This document shows positions 16,988 through 25,438 of a stretch of 64,000 bases of DNA, piece by piece. The translations under genes were made by a program, and so were the position numbers. Positions within the stretch are counted from its first letter, which is position 1. Every line of letters begins with the position of its first letter. A model generated the notes under the pieces. It ran no database searches. It saw nothing but the letters and a program-made list of their open reading frames with translations, and was not told the origin of the DNA. This stretch comes from an uncultured Kordiimonas sp. (lineage in GTDB: Bacteria; Pseudomonadota; Alphaproteobacteria; Sphingomonadales; Kordiimonadaceae), in NCBI GenBank assembly GCA_947500295.1, contig CANMRM010000002.1, positions 124,001 to 188,000 of the forward strand. Direction: 5' to 3'.

Positions 16988-16998
16988 ATAGTGAAATA
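16988..16998 (-). promoter_or_regulatory. T3SS regulon element (TATTTCACTAT)
   Basis: Minus-strand TTTATATTTCACTATAGC; core end 53 bases upstream of the harpin-like gene ATG. Confidence 0.6.
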
Positions 16999-17122
16999 TA
17001 AATTCCTTATGCTTCGACATTACTGGAATTTCTCTTGAGGAACCGGAAATTACATCATAAAAACAAAACCTTATCAGAAGGCCGATGATGCCATTCTCGG
17101 TTTCCATATGGCAGACCCTGCC

Positions 17123-17593
17123 CTAAAAAGGGTCCTCAGGGGGTCTCTCGCTGCCGTGGAAGACCGGGTGGGAAAGTTGCCCCCCCAACGCAACGCCGGA
17201 CTGGTGTACAGAGTCGGGCACAGGCGCCTCAACAGCCTCCTGCTCGGCCTCCGCGCCCATGACCTCTTCCAGTTTGGCAAACATCGCATCTTCACCTCCC
17301 TGTTCATAAGCGGATCTCAGCGCGTTGTAGGTTTCTTCGTCACGAAACACCATCTGGTACATCGCAATTTCTGCATCGCTGTAGGCATCCGCGTCCAGTC
17401 CCTCATGAGTTGGGTCCCAGGCCCACGGGTCCGGTTCTGGCTCTGGCTCAGGCTCGGCAGCCGGCTCTGGCTCCGGTTCTGCCTCTGGCGCGGCGAAAGG
17501 ATCGAAAATGTCCGCCTCCAGGTCGACGGGCGGTAGTGAAAAAGCGTCCGTAAAGGTCCTGACCGGATCGTTGAAATAGCTCGCAAAGTCCAT
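17123..17593 (-). CDS. Acidic Pro-Glu repeat protein, T3SS substrate candidate (156 aa)
   Basis: Strongly acidic 156-residue protein with a Glu-Pro-repeat tract (PEAEPEPEPAAEPEPEPEPD) after an aromatic/Asp N-terminus (MDFASYFNDPVRTFTDAFS), followed by a short helical segment (DAEIAMYQMVFRDEETYNAL). No Cys, signal peptide or known domain. Shine-Dalgarno AGGAG before the ATG at 17593; regulon element 57 bases upstream. Expression with the T3SS and the lack of catalytic features suggest a secreted accessory protein. Confidence 0.58.
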   Translation of the reverse strand: MDFASYFNDPVRTFTDAFSLPPVDLEADIFDPFAAPEAEPEPEPAAEPEPEPEPDPWAWDPTHEGLDADAYSDAEIAMYQMVFRDEETYNALRSAYEQGGEDAMFAKLEEVMGAEAEQEAVEAPVPDSVHQSGVALGGQLSHPVFHGSERPPEDPF

Positions 17594-17649
17594 TGAATCT
17601 GCTCCTGCAAATAAAGTGCTCCATCCTCAAACTAGGAAGCGCTTGCGTT

Positions 17650-17660
17650 ATAGAAAAATA
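17650..17660 (-). promoter_or_regulatory. T3SS regulon element (TATTTTTCTAT)
   Basis: Minus-strand TTATTTTTCTATAACGC, a TTAT-N6-ATAA dyad; core end 57 bases before the ATG at 17593. Confidence 0.6.
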
Positions 17661-17762
17661 AGAAAATGCTATTGGTCATCAGCGGGCATTTTCGCCGCCC
17701 TTGATTGTAAGATCGAACACCAGCACGTCTTTCTCCTGCTGTTTGATTCTGCATTGCGGCGG

Positions 17763-18590
17763 TTATTCGCGCTGGGCAAAATAGAGGGCCGCGTTCTCCT
17801 CGCCAAAACGGCGAACAATCTCGGCGTCCGGAATCGGCTCGCCGATGGCGTTCAGCCAATTCTGGCTTAGCGTGTTGATTTCATAGATCAGGTTTTCATG
17901 CTCGGCGAGGCGGCGGGGATCTTCTTCGACGAAGACATCCTCCTGCTGGATATCCTCGGGCCCTCCCTGCTGTGGCATCGTTTCATCGACAATAGCAGGA
18001 GGCATCTCGCCGCCGCCCATCTCGGGCTGCATCTCGTCGCGTTCGATGATGTTAATCTGTGTGTCAGGATGATCAATCGCATGATGAACTGGCAGTTGTT
18101 CGACAGGGCGGTAAACCGGGCGATCTGTTGGCCGCTCTGCAAACGGGGAGGCGTCAGGCCCGGGCCTATAAAAAATGTGAGGGTTGAAATGACCTGGCAC
18201 GGGGGGCGCGGGATATTGACCAAGAAACTGGCCGTCTTCCGGCGCAGGAGCACCCTCTTCCATCAACTCTTCCGCCGGCACGATCTCGGGAGCCGGCACC
18301 ACACCTTCCACGTCAAGCCCTTCTAGCTCGGGTGATGGCATGGATGGCGGGCTTGGCGGGATAACTTGCACCTCAACGTTGTCCTGCACCTCAACATTGT
18401 CCTGCGCCGCTTCAGCATCTGCCGTCCGATTACCCAGAAAACGGCCCAAGGACGCCAGGAAAAACGCGTCGCCACCAGACGCGTCGCTGTTCATAAACTT
18501 CGATAATAACGACTGAATATCTTCCTCATCAAACCGGTGGGACCGATTTTGGGAAAAGAAGTGTTCATATCGTGACGAGGCATCCAGCAT
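17763..18590 (-). CDS. Proline-rich acidic T3SS substrate candidate (275 aa)
   Basis: Residues 1-55 look folded and helical (DEEDIQSLLSKFMNSD). A long Pro/Glu-rich middle follows (PPSPPSMPSPELEGLDVEG, PVPGHFNPHIFYRPGPD), including an imperfect repeat QDNVEVQDNVEVQ, and then a helical C-terminus (ENLIYEINTLSQNWLNAIGE). No Cys, signal peptide or membrane helix. AGGAGG ten bases before the ATG at 18590 is among the best Shine-Dalgarnos in the window. The regulon element is 49 bases upstream. Function not recognisable. Confidence 0.6.
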   Translation of the reverse strand: MLDASSRYEHFFSQNRSHRFDEEDIQSLLSKFMNSDASGGDAFFLASLGRFLGNRTADAEAAQDNVEVQDNVEVQVIPPSPPSMPSPELEGLDVEGVVPAPEIVPAEELMEEGAPAPEDGQFLGQYPAPPVPGHFNPHIFYRPGPDASPFAERPTDRPVYRPVEQLPVHHAIDHPDTQINIIERDEMQPEMGGGEMPPAIVDETMPQQGGPEDIQQEDVFVEEDPRRLAEHENLIYEINTLSQNWLNAIGEPIPDAEIVRRFGEENAALYFAQRE

Positions 18591-18638
18591 GCTTACCTCC
18601 TATTTTTTCAGGAGACTAATTTGGCAAGCCAGCAGGCA

Positions 18639-18649
18639 ATACTGAAATA
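18639..18649 (-). promoter_or_regulatory. T3SS regulon element (TATTTCAGTAT)
   Basis: Minus-strand TTCTTATTTCAGTATTGC; core end 49 bases before the ATG at 18590. One position differs from the common CTAT half. Confidence 0.5.
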
Positions 18650-18724
18650 AGAAAGTTTTATAGCCCGAAACGCCCGCATAGACGGCGCCTGACAGCACGC
18701 CAAAGCGGCCGGATTTGCAGTTTT

Positions 18725-18735
18725 TATTTCTCTAT
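18725..18735 (+). promoter_or_regulatory. T3SS regulon element (TATTTCTCTAT)
   Basis: TATTTCTCTATAAAGCGC; core end 52 bases before the ATG at 18787. The 22 bases at 18721-18742 are identical to those at 20536-20557, and both copies sit at the same distance from their gene. Confidence 0.7.
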
Positions 18736-18786
18736 AAAGCGCGGTGTCTTCAACCTGTCAGTCAAATCGCATCAAGGGAAAAGATC

Positions 18787-20319
18787 ATGACGACTACGCC
18801 TAATGTTTCAGCGCCAACTACTGGTTCAGCGACAAACAGTGAACTGGATTTAAAGCAGCCTGTATCCCATAGTGAACCTGGTAAATCGGATCTCAGAGCA
18901 ACCGGCACCGTGGCTCAGCATTCCGGGGGCACCATAGCACCAAAACCGGGTGATCAAATACCACCGCCACCGGTAGTTGATGACACTGTGAACAAAACCG
19001 TCAACGCAGCTAAAAATAGCCCGACGACTGGCCCGGTACCGGATAACGAAGAATACCCGGCACCGGAGATAAAGTCTCCGGAGATAAAGCCTGCCGCCCC
19101 CCCTTCTGCGGATGCTGGCAAGGCGGTGACAGCGCTGGCGAAGCAGCAGGCCAAAGAGATTCAGAAAAACGGCATGGAGGCAGCAAAAAAAGCGGGCTAT
19201 TCCAGCGGTGACCCCGTTGCGGATTATCTGGCAGCACACGACCTTCCGAAGTATGACTACGGCAACATGACGCCCAAAGCCTTTTTTGAGACAGAGCTGG
19301 GCAAGAGAATCAAGGCTGACCCAGAGGCCATGAAGGCCTACACAGAGGCCTTCAATGAGGCCATAAAAGACGTCAGAAAAAAATTCGCCGGAATACCGGG
19401 CATGGCGGCATTTTTCAAAACTATCGACACGCAGGTCGCATTTTTGGACGATATCGCGCACCAAAAAAATATTATGCTGTCGGCTTTGGGAGTGCCTAAT
19501 AATCCAAAGGCTGAACTTGCGGTACAACAGGTGCAGGACAATACCAGCTTTCCCCTTTCACACCTGATCGAAATGATGAAACCTGGCATTGAAAAGTCGA
19601 CGGAAGATCTGCTGCAAGAGCATGAACTTCTTAAAACACTCGAAGTGATAGACAGGAAATCAGGCCAACTGGATCTCAACCATATCCGACTTGACCGCAA
19701 GGCCCTCGGGGCTCCTGTGAAGCTGGATCTTTTTCGCTTTATAGGCGACGGTGGTCGAAAGGTTCCCGTGACAAGCACTTTTAAGATCCGACCCAGTGAT
19801 ACGAAAGGTCAGAAAGCCAAAGGTAAACCAACGCTCGTCCTGGAAGTTAAAGCGCCAGGAGTCAAAACAATGGAAGTACCGGTTAATACAGTCAACCTGC
19901 ACACGCCAGAAGCATTGCGAAATGCCATGCTCGAAACCCGGCAACAATTCGCTCGCCATGCGTTCATTGATCGCGACGGGGAAATCAAATTCGATGATAA
20001 GAAGTTAGACGACATCAAGGGCGATAAATTTGCTCCGCATCTTCCATCAGATGCCCCCAATCTAAATGAATGTGATCTTGTTGAACTTTCTGGTTACGAG
20101 GATGAGAAAGTCAGCATGATGCCTCCCATCAGGCACCCTAAATCTGATAAGGATAATCACTCCGCCATTAATCAGTTTTCCCACAATGGCTCGAGATCTG
20201 GAGATGCCAAAGATGTGACCCCCGCACCATCGGTCTCTTTTCTGTTTTGGGAGCCGGATAAGAATCATGAACGGTCAGTCGCCAGGATAGATTCCCGTAA
20301 GGATACTGAAGAGCTGTAA
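18787..20319 (+). CDS. Putative T3SS effector (510 aa), first of a pair sharing a ~100-residue domain
   Basis: ATG at 18787 with AAGGGA upstream. Residues 1-35 are Thr/Ser/Asn-rich (MTTTPNVSAPTTGSATNSEL) as expected for a T3SS export signal; the frame upstream to 18715 is leader. A Pro-rich linker leads to a domain at about residues 135-240 (GDPVADYLAAHDLPKYDYGN, MTPKAFFETELGKRI, PGMAAFFKTIDTQVAFLDDI, NIMLSALGV) that recurs in the next gene. The C-terminal half differs from its neighbour (FRFIGDGGRKVPVTSTFKI, GVKTMEVPVNTVNLHTPEAL) and matches no known family. No Cys-His-Asp or ADP-ribosyltransferase motif is evident. Effector status is inferred from N-terminus, promoter and neighbours. Confidence 0.68.
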   Translation: MTTTPNVSAPTTGSATNSELDLKQPVSHSEPGKSDLRATGTVAQHSGGTIAPKPGDQIPPPPVVDDTVNKTVNAAKNSPTTGPVPDNEEYPAPEIKSPEIKPAAPPSADAGKAVTALAKQQAKEIQKNGMEAAKKAGYSSGDPVADYLAAHDLPKYDYGNMTPKAFFETELGKRIKADPEAMKAYTEAFNEAIKDVRKKFAGIPGMAAFFKTIDTQVAFLDDIAHQKNIMLSALGVPNNPKAELAVQQVQDNTSFPLSHLIEMMKPGIEKSTEDLLQEHELLKTLEVIDRKSGQLDLNHIRLDRKALGAPVKLDLFRFIGDGGRKVPVTSTFKIRPSDTKGQKAKGKPTLVLEVKAPGVKTMEVPVNTVNLHTPEALRNAMLETRQQFARHAFIDRDGEIKFDDKKLDDIKGDKFAPHLPSDAPNLNECDLVELSGYEDEKVSMMPPIRHPKSDKDNHSAINQFSHNGSRSGDAKDVTPAPSVSFLFWEPDKNHERSVARIDSRKDTEEL

Positions 20320-20539
20320 TGACCATTTCCTGATGGCGGAACAATTCCGGCGACGTCAGCCACCCGTCGGTGGCGTCGCCGTTACAGGACATTGCCAACT
20401 CTGCGCGATGGCGGTCGGGCCGACGATGGCGCCTGCGGCTCCTTGACACAGCGCGCGCCACGAAGAGACGGGCCCGCGCGGTCGCAAGCAACGCGGCGCG
20501 CTGGCATGCCATAATCATACTCCCAAACGGAGTAATTTT

Positions 20540-20550
20540 TATTTCTCTAT
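20540..20550 (+). promoter_or_regulatory. T3SS regulon element (TATTTCTCTAT)
   Basis: TATTTCTCTATAAAGCGC, identical to the copy at 18725; core end 52 bases before the ATG at 20602. Confidence 0.7.
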
Positions 20551-20601
20551 AAAGCGCAGCGGCGTCACCCTTTCCGGCAAATGTGATCAAAGGAGCGGGC
20601 A

Positions 20602-22836
20602 ATGGGTAACCCAATCTCCCCTCATGTGAATGCAGCACAGGCGGGCGCCAGTATCAGTGCAAACGCGCCCCTGAAGCAGGAACTGCAACAGCAGCCCAAG
20701 ACGGGTGGATCTGCATCCCGGGCATTCCAAAACAGCATGGGAGATGCATCAGCGCCGAAAGATGACGCGCTTGGAAATCAGCCTTCCGCCAAGGCTAAAG
20801 GCAACCAGCTTGTCCGACAAGGCAACACGGCGGGGCAGCCGGCCAGGGCCGCGCCCAACCGCACCAGCCCTCCCGGCCAGCAGCAGATTAGCCACACCCA
20901 GGCTGCGCTCAATCAATTGACCGATGCTGACGTGTCTGACGCGTCTCAGGCCACAACCAATCCATCAAACAAAAATACCGGCGGCGGCATCAAGCAGTTG
21001 GGCCGGGAAACGGCACGGCGTCATGCCGATACAATGCGGCGCCAATTGACGCAAGCAGCGCAACAATCGAGCCCTTCGAGCGACGACCCGGTTGCAGACT
21101 TCATCAGGGACAAAGGCTATCCGCCGCTTGATTATGGCGCCATGACGCCTGAAGACTTTTTTCAAACAGCGCTTGGTCGTGAAATCAGCAACGACCCCGA
21201 GGCGATGAGTGCCTACAGGGAAGCATTCGATGCAGCGTTACAGGATTTGGAAAAAGAATTTGGCGAAAAAGCCGGAATGGCGGCATTTTTCAAGGAGGTT
21301 CGTGCCCAGAGAGCAATCATCGATAGTATCGAGCATACAAACGGTCTTATGTTGTCGGCTGTCGGGGTGGAGAACGAGCCACACGCACCTCAGCAACAAA
21401 CACCTCAGCCCGCAATTCCCGCGCTGCAAGTACAGGAAGACGATCTTACCTCGCTGCAGCAGCTGATCGCCCGCAGCCAGCAACATACCCAGGGCGGCCA
21501 AAACGCCCGGATGCACCAGGCGAACATGCAAGAGAACGGCTCAGTCCAACCCTATATCGTTGACGACGATGCAACAGAAACAGAGGAATCGCACTCAATA
21601 GACTCCACTCCGCCCCTGCCCCTGCCAGATGATGGCACTGACCATATTATGGAAGGTACCATGACGGATTTGCCCGCCAACCATCATAGTGAAAGCGGCT
21701 CCCGCGTCTTGTCTGGGCAAAACAATCCCAACCATATGATGAACCCTACTCATCGCAACCAAATAGATAACCTGTCGCCTTCCTTTAATCAGGAAGTCGA
21801 CGAAATGGGACAATCGCACGCCCCTCCTCGACAGGTGCAGGACAATAATCAACAAGACGTTCAACCAGATATCGACGAGGAGCTGTCTCCGTCTTTAGTG
21901 GACCAACAGGAATTCCACCCCGACACAAGTTCCGAGCATGCCAGTGATATGGACGTTTTGCACAATCTGCAGGGTAACACTCCGATCGGTATACCCGAGA
22001 CCAATACATATCAACATCATGATGCTAAGCCGATGATGCCCCTTCGGGCGGGGCAAGACACCACCGCAGCCATTGATGACAGAGACAGCATGCTGGAAAC
22101 TCGCACCTTTTCATCCGGACGCAATGGACTTGCCAACAAGATGATGGCAGCTCAGGAAAACAATTCGAAATATGCTGAACAACTGCCTGAACCACCGGAA
22201 GCCAAGGCGACTGCCCTCCCCAAGGGCCAGGAGATTCGCGGCAATGACAACCAGTTCACCATCAGGCACACCAACGACAATGAGTGCACACTGCGTTACG
22301 CAAACGGATTGAGTTTTCGACACAGTGCGACCGAAAAAGCAACATTTTTGACAAAACCGAATCCAGATCCGTCTTCAAAACTGGACCTGAAAGGCATGAA
22401 CTCTCAGCCGAACGTCGTCGTCGAACTCTTTCCCAATGCGTTGATCGCAACCTACCAACGCAACAATAACGATACCCTGAAGGACTTTACCGTAGACCTG
22501 ACCCTGTCTGAGCAAAAAAACCGCATGGCGGTTCTGACGGTCGACGGCTGGGAAGTCGAAGTCCCCGATAATGGTGATTTGGACCTTGAGGCTTTTTCCT
22601 TGAGCCTGTTCGGTATCGCCCAGAAAAGGGTCAAGAATTTCAAGAGTGATAACCGGGACCAGTTGGCAAAAACCATCATCGATGATGTTTTTAAAGCGAA
22701 CGGACTGCACAACGACAAGGCGATGAAACAGCTCGGACAAAACGCGCCTGATGGCAGGGATATTGGCGTATTGACAGTGCTTCAGGAGGTTCACAAGCCT
22801 CTGGAAAGTGCGAGTGCTAAAACATTCAGTGTTTAG
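20602..22836 (+). CDS. Putative T3SS effector (744 aa), second of the pair
   Basis: Starts MGNPISPHVNAAQAGASIS with GGAGCGGG upstream. The N-terminal ~150 residues are Gln/Pro/Ala-rich and disordered. Residues about 155-260 repeat the domain of the preceding gene (DDPVADFIRDKGYPPLDYGA, MTPEDFFQTALGREI, AGMAAFFKEVRAQRAIIDSI, GLMLSAVGV). A long Gln/His/Asp-rich low-complexity stretch follows. The last ~190 residues look folded (FTIRHTNDNECTLRYANGL, VVVELFPNALIATYQRNNN, MAVLTVDGWEVEVPDNGD). No catalytic motif is recognised. Residues 2-6 approach an N-myristoylation site, but Pro7 violates the consensus. Confidence 0.68.
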   Translation: MGNPISPHVNAAQAGASISANAPLKQELQQQPKTGGSASRAFQNSMGDASAPKDDALGNQPSAKAKGNQLVRQGNTAGQPARAAPNRTSPPGQQQISHTQAALNQLTDADVSDASQATTNPSNKNTGGGIKQLGRETARRHADTMRRQLTQAAQQSSPSSDDPVADFIRDKGYPPLDYGAMTPEDFFQTALGREISNDPEAMSAYREAFDAALQDLEKEFGEKAGMAAFFKEVRAQRAIIDSIEHTNGLMLSAVGVENEPHAPQQQTPQPAIPALQVQEDDLTSLQQLIARSQQHTQGGQNARMHQANMQENGSVQPYIVDDDATETEESHSIDSTPPLPLPDDGTDHIMEGTMTDLPANHHSESGSRVLSGQNNPNHMMNPTHRNQIDNLSPSFNQEVDEMGQSHAPPRQVQDNNQQDVQPDIDEELSPSLVDQQEFHPDTSSEHASDMDVLHNLQGNTPIGIPETNTYQHHDAKPMMPLRAGQDTTAAIDDRDSMLETRTFSSGRNGLANKMMAAQENNSKYAEQLPEPPEAKATALPKGQEIRGNDNQFTIRHTNDNECTLRYANGLSFRHSATEKATFLTKPNPDPSSKLDLKGMNSQPNVVVELFPNALIATYQRNNNDTLKDFTVDLTLSEQKNRMAVLTVDGWEVEVPDNGDLDLEAFSLSLFGIAQKRVKNFKSDNRDQLAKTIIDDVFKANGLHNDKAMKQLGQNAPDGRDIGVLTVLQEVHKPLESASAKTFSV

Positions 22837-23151
22837 GCTTGACGGTATGTTCTCATGTCGGCGCGATGCGGTTTCCCTCGGCTCTGTCGCTGCCGCACCC
22901 AGCCCTGGCCGCAGGTTTTCAAAGGGCGGGCCAAATGGTGGCATGGACCATGCGGCACCCCCGCAATCTTCGTCGAAGGCCGCTAATGTTTTGCCCGTAC
23001 ATCGAGGGACTTTTTCCAGTTTTCTGTCAATTTTTGTACCCGGGCGGTGACGGGGTTCTTACCCGCCCGGCCCGGGCACAGATGATCGGGAACAAGCTTA
23101 CCGCTTCACAACGGTAAACATCCCTATTGTCCGGCTTGCGGATCACCAGCT
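22837..23151. other. Convergent intergenic gap with a GC hairpin
   Basis: No gene seen. An 8-base inverted repeat CCGGGCGG / CCGCCCGG lies near 23041-23080, preceded by a T-rich stretch on the plus strand and without a following T run on either strand. It may help separate the two convergent effector genes. Confidence 0.4.
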
Positions 23152-25305
23152 TTAGTAGTTTGATCGCTCATAGTCGCGGGCACCGTTGGCAAACGGACCG
23201 ATCGGGAAATCGTATACGCCCTCATCATGGGACCAATCATTAGCTATGTCTTGTCCATCGGAGTCTTCTTCATCATGCACGGAATTTACACCATCATTTA
23301 TGACAGCTGCCGAACTGCTGTAGCCTGCCGGATTTTGGTTGTGGAGATTGCCGGCCGCGCCAGTACCGCTCTGGGGGACATTAGCGCCAAAAATAATGGC
23401 CCTTAGCTCGTCCATGTCTTCACTCTGGGATTGCCGGGAGACATTGATGATGTCCTGGTCATTGTCCAGGTTGTCTGTCGCGCCAGTACCGCCTTGGGAG
23501 GCGTTCGATCTACCTGGGTCAACAGCCACCGACGGTTCGACGACGTCATCGTTATCAGTATCCCACAAAGTGCTTTCGTCTTCATAATCATCCTCAGATG
23601 GAGCATCCGGTACAATGTAACCGGCAGTGGTTACAGCGGTGCTGCCAGCATCAACAAACCCATGCCAGTCAGCCGTGTCGTCGTCGCCATCACCTGACAA
23701 TTGACCTGTTTTTGTTCCGGCGTGGCGCAGTGTGCCGGTTTGCTGGTTGGTGGTGTCGCCTATCGTGACAAAACCTTCATCGTCACGCCGTTGTGCGTCA
23801 TATAACTGGTCATCATCTTCATGCATCATATTGATGTGCAATTCATCATTCTCCGGGATGCGCCGAAATGCAGCAGGGGGCGCAAAACGCTGATATCCAT
23901 CACCATCCCCTCTATCCGAGAAATACAATTTATTGAAGATACTCACCAATGCAGGCGATCTACCAAGAATTTGATGCTGTTGGGCGAGGTGCTCCAATTG
24001 CAGTCTCCCAAACAGATAGGCGTCATCTTGGGGTGGAAAACTCGATAGATACAGTATGTCACTGTCCAGATCAAAAACCTGTAGTCCATCTTGCAATGCA
24101 TAGTTGCTGCCGCTCACGCCGCCCGCGTTTCCATCATTGGCAGTCGCAGGGGCATTATTGGAATCTGCATTTGTATTGGTGTCCGCATTTGTGTCGCCAT
24201 CCGGTCGATACAAATAGTTGATGGCTGCGGCAGGGGTTGGAGGCAAGTCTTGAGGATCCAGATCATGTATATGGTCACCCAGTAAACCTATTTCATTAGG
24301 AATGGCGTTGCTATCAACCGATCCGATCATTCGCATCGGATTATCAAGACGGGTGGGAGCAGGAAGACATAACCCGCTTGCGAACGGAAACACATGGGGC
24401 ATCGTTTCGTTCTCATGCAGTTGATCTGCAAAATGGCCTCCCACACCATTATACAAGCTGTTCAGAACGTGGCTATGGTCGGCCTGCGCATACATTGTCA
24501 TCAGCGCGACAAGATCATTCGGCATATATAGGCCGGTATTGTCGGCAAATGCCCTGACATAGCCTGAGACCAACAAGCCCTGTCTGGGATATACGGCCAG
24601 TTGATTTAAAGTAGTCTCATTCATTTGTGATGGTGATGCGGGCATTTCTAATGGTGATGAGGCGTTATGATCAGTCGGTATGGCCAGCAAGATCGGACCA
24701 AAGCCACTATCCACCATCACCCGCAATCGGTCGGCAATGTAATCGGCCTCATGGTTTCGTAAACGTCTTTCCGCCGTTCCAAACCCGACCGAGAAAACAG
24801 ACGACGCGTTGATTTGCGGCTTTTTCGGACCCTGCCGGGCCACCGCCAGGTTGTTGCTCTTGATGTCGTCGTCATTGACATTGGTGCCGCTGCCGCTTGC
24901 ATCCTGGTCATTGTTCACGGGCTCTTCATCCGAACCATCGTTCAGATTCAAGACCGTGGCGGACGTCGGTTTCCCTTGCTGTCCGGTAGTTTTCGAAGCC
25001 TCTGTTGTCGAAATGGACGGGTCGACAGTTTCCGGCAGAAGGTCGCTGTTTTCGGGCTGGGCGAGCACGGCGGGCTGGCTGGGAACAGAAGGCATGTCTG
25101 ATCCGCCTCCCGGCCCAACAGTCGACGCGATATTATCAGGTGTCGCCTCCTTCTTCGCTTCGGTTGCGTTGAGCTCGGTCTGAAAAGTGTTGTCTTTCTT
25201 GTCACCCGATACATTCGGGGGTCCGGAACCAGCCAAAATGGCAGCATTTGGGAGTGACATCGTCGAACTATTGTTGGAAGTCGTTGTCAGCGGCGTGGTT
25301 GTCAT
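23152..25305 (-). CDS. Putative T3SS effector (717 aa), distant relative of the 37.4/40.1-kb pair
   Basis: Begins MTTTPLTTTSNNSSTMSLP, a Ser/Thr/Asn-rich T3SS-type N-terminus. A disordered acidic linker runs to about residue 165, and then a folded part has FSVGFGTAERRLRNHEADYI and SGFGPILLAIPTDHNASSP. These resemble IIGIGWTGWGDAEALLAYSN and EYGPILILKDTASKASG in the two tandem effectors, with a similar order of following blocks. The C-terminal third is Asp/Gly/Asn-rich with an imperfect repeat (QGGTGATDNLDN, QSGTGAAGNLHN). No catalytic motif is recognised. A degenerate regulon element lies 84 bases upstream. It is followed by the RhcC2-like secretin gene upstream on the same strand. Confidence 0.65.
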   Translation of the reverse strand: MTTTPLTTTSNNSSTMSLPNAAILAGSGPPNVSGDKKDNTFQTELNATEAKKEATPDNIASTVGPGGGSDMPSVPSQPAVLAQPENSDLLPETVDPSISTTEASKTTGQQGKPTSATVLNLNDGSDEEPVNNDQDASGSGTNVNDDDIKSNNLAVARQGPKKPQINASSVFSVGFGTAERRLRNHEADYIADRLRVMVDSGFGPILLAIPTDHNASSPLEMPASPSQMNETTLNQLAVYPRQGLLVSGYVRAFADNTGLYMPNDLVALMTMYAQADHSHVLNSLYNGVGGHFADQLHENETMPHVFPFASGLCLPAPTRLDNPMRMIGSVDSNAIPNEIGLLGDHIHDLDPQDLPPTPAAAINYLYRPDGDTNADTNTNADSNNAPATANDGNAGGVSGSNYALQDGLQVFDLDSDILYLSSFPPQDDAYLFGRLQLEHLAQQHQILGRSPALVSIFNKLYFSDRGDGDGYQRFAPPAAFRRIPENDELHINMMHEDDDQLYDAQRRDDEGFVTIGDTTNQQTGTLRHAGTKTGQLSGDGDDDTADWHGFVDAGSTAVTTAGYIVPDAPSEDDYEDESTLWDTDNDDVVEPSVAVDPGRSNASQGGTGATDNLDNDQDIINVSRQSQSEDMDELRAIIFGANVPQSGTGAAGNLHNQNPAGYSSSAAVINDGVNSVHDEEDSDGQDIANDWSHDEGVYDFPIGPFANGARDYERSNY

Positions 25306-25388
25306 CTTTTGTGCCTTCCTGATTGATGGGTTTTAGGGCAGGAGCTTCCTGCTGATGTGACCACCAAATGCTAGGGACGTAGCGGAAT

Positions 25389-25399
25389 ATTGTTAAATC
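25389..25399 (-). promoter_or_regulatory. Degenerate T3SS regulon element (GATTTAACAAT)
   Basis: Minus-strand match sharing ATTT, C and AT with the consensus, 84 bases before the ATG of the 717-aa effector. Weak in sequence and farther than usual. Confidence 0.25.
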
Positions 25400-25438
25400 A
25401 GAAAAACAAATAGCTGGAAGGGTAATGAAACCGCTCTG

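Noticed and set aside
20602-20625. N-myristoylation signal at the start of the 744-aa effector (MGNPISPH)
   Set aside because: Gly2 and Ser6 fit, but Pro7 is excluded by the usual consensus, so the site is probably not used.
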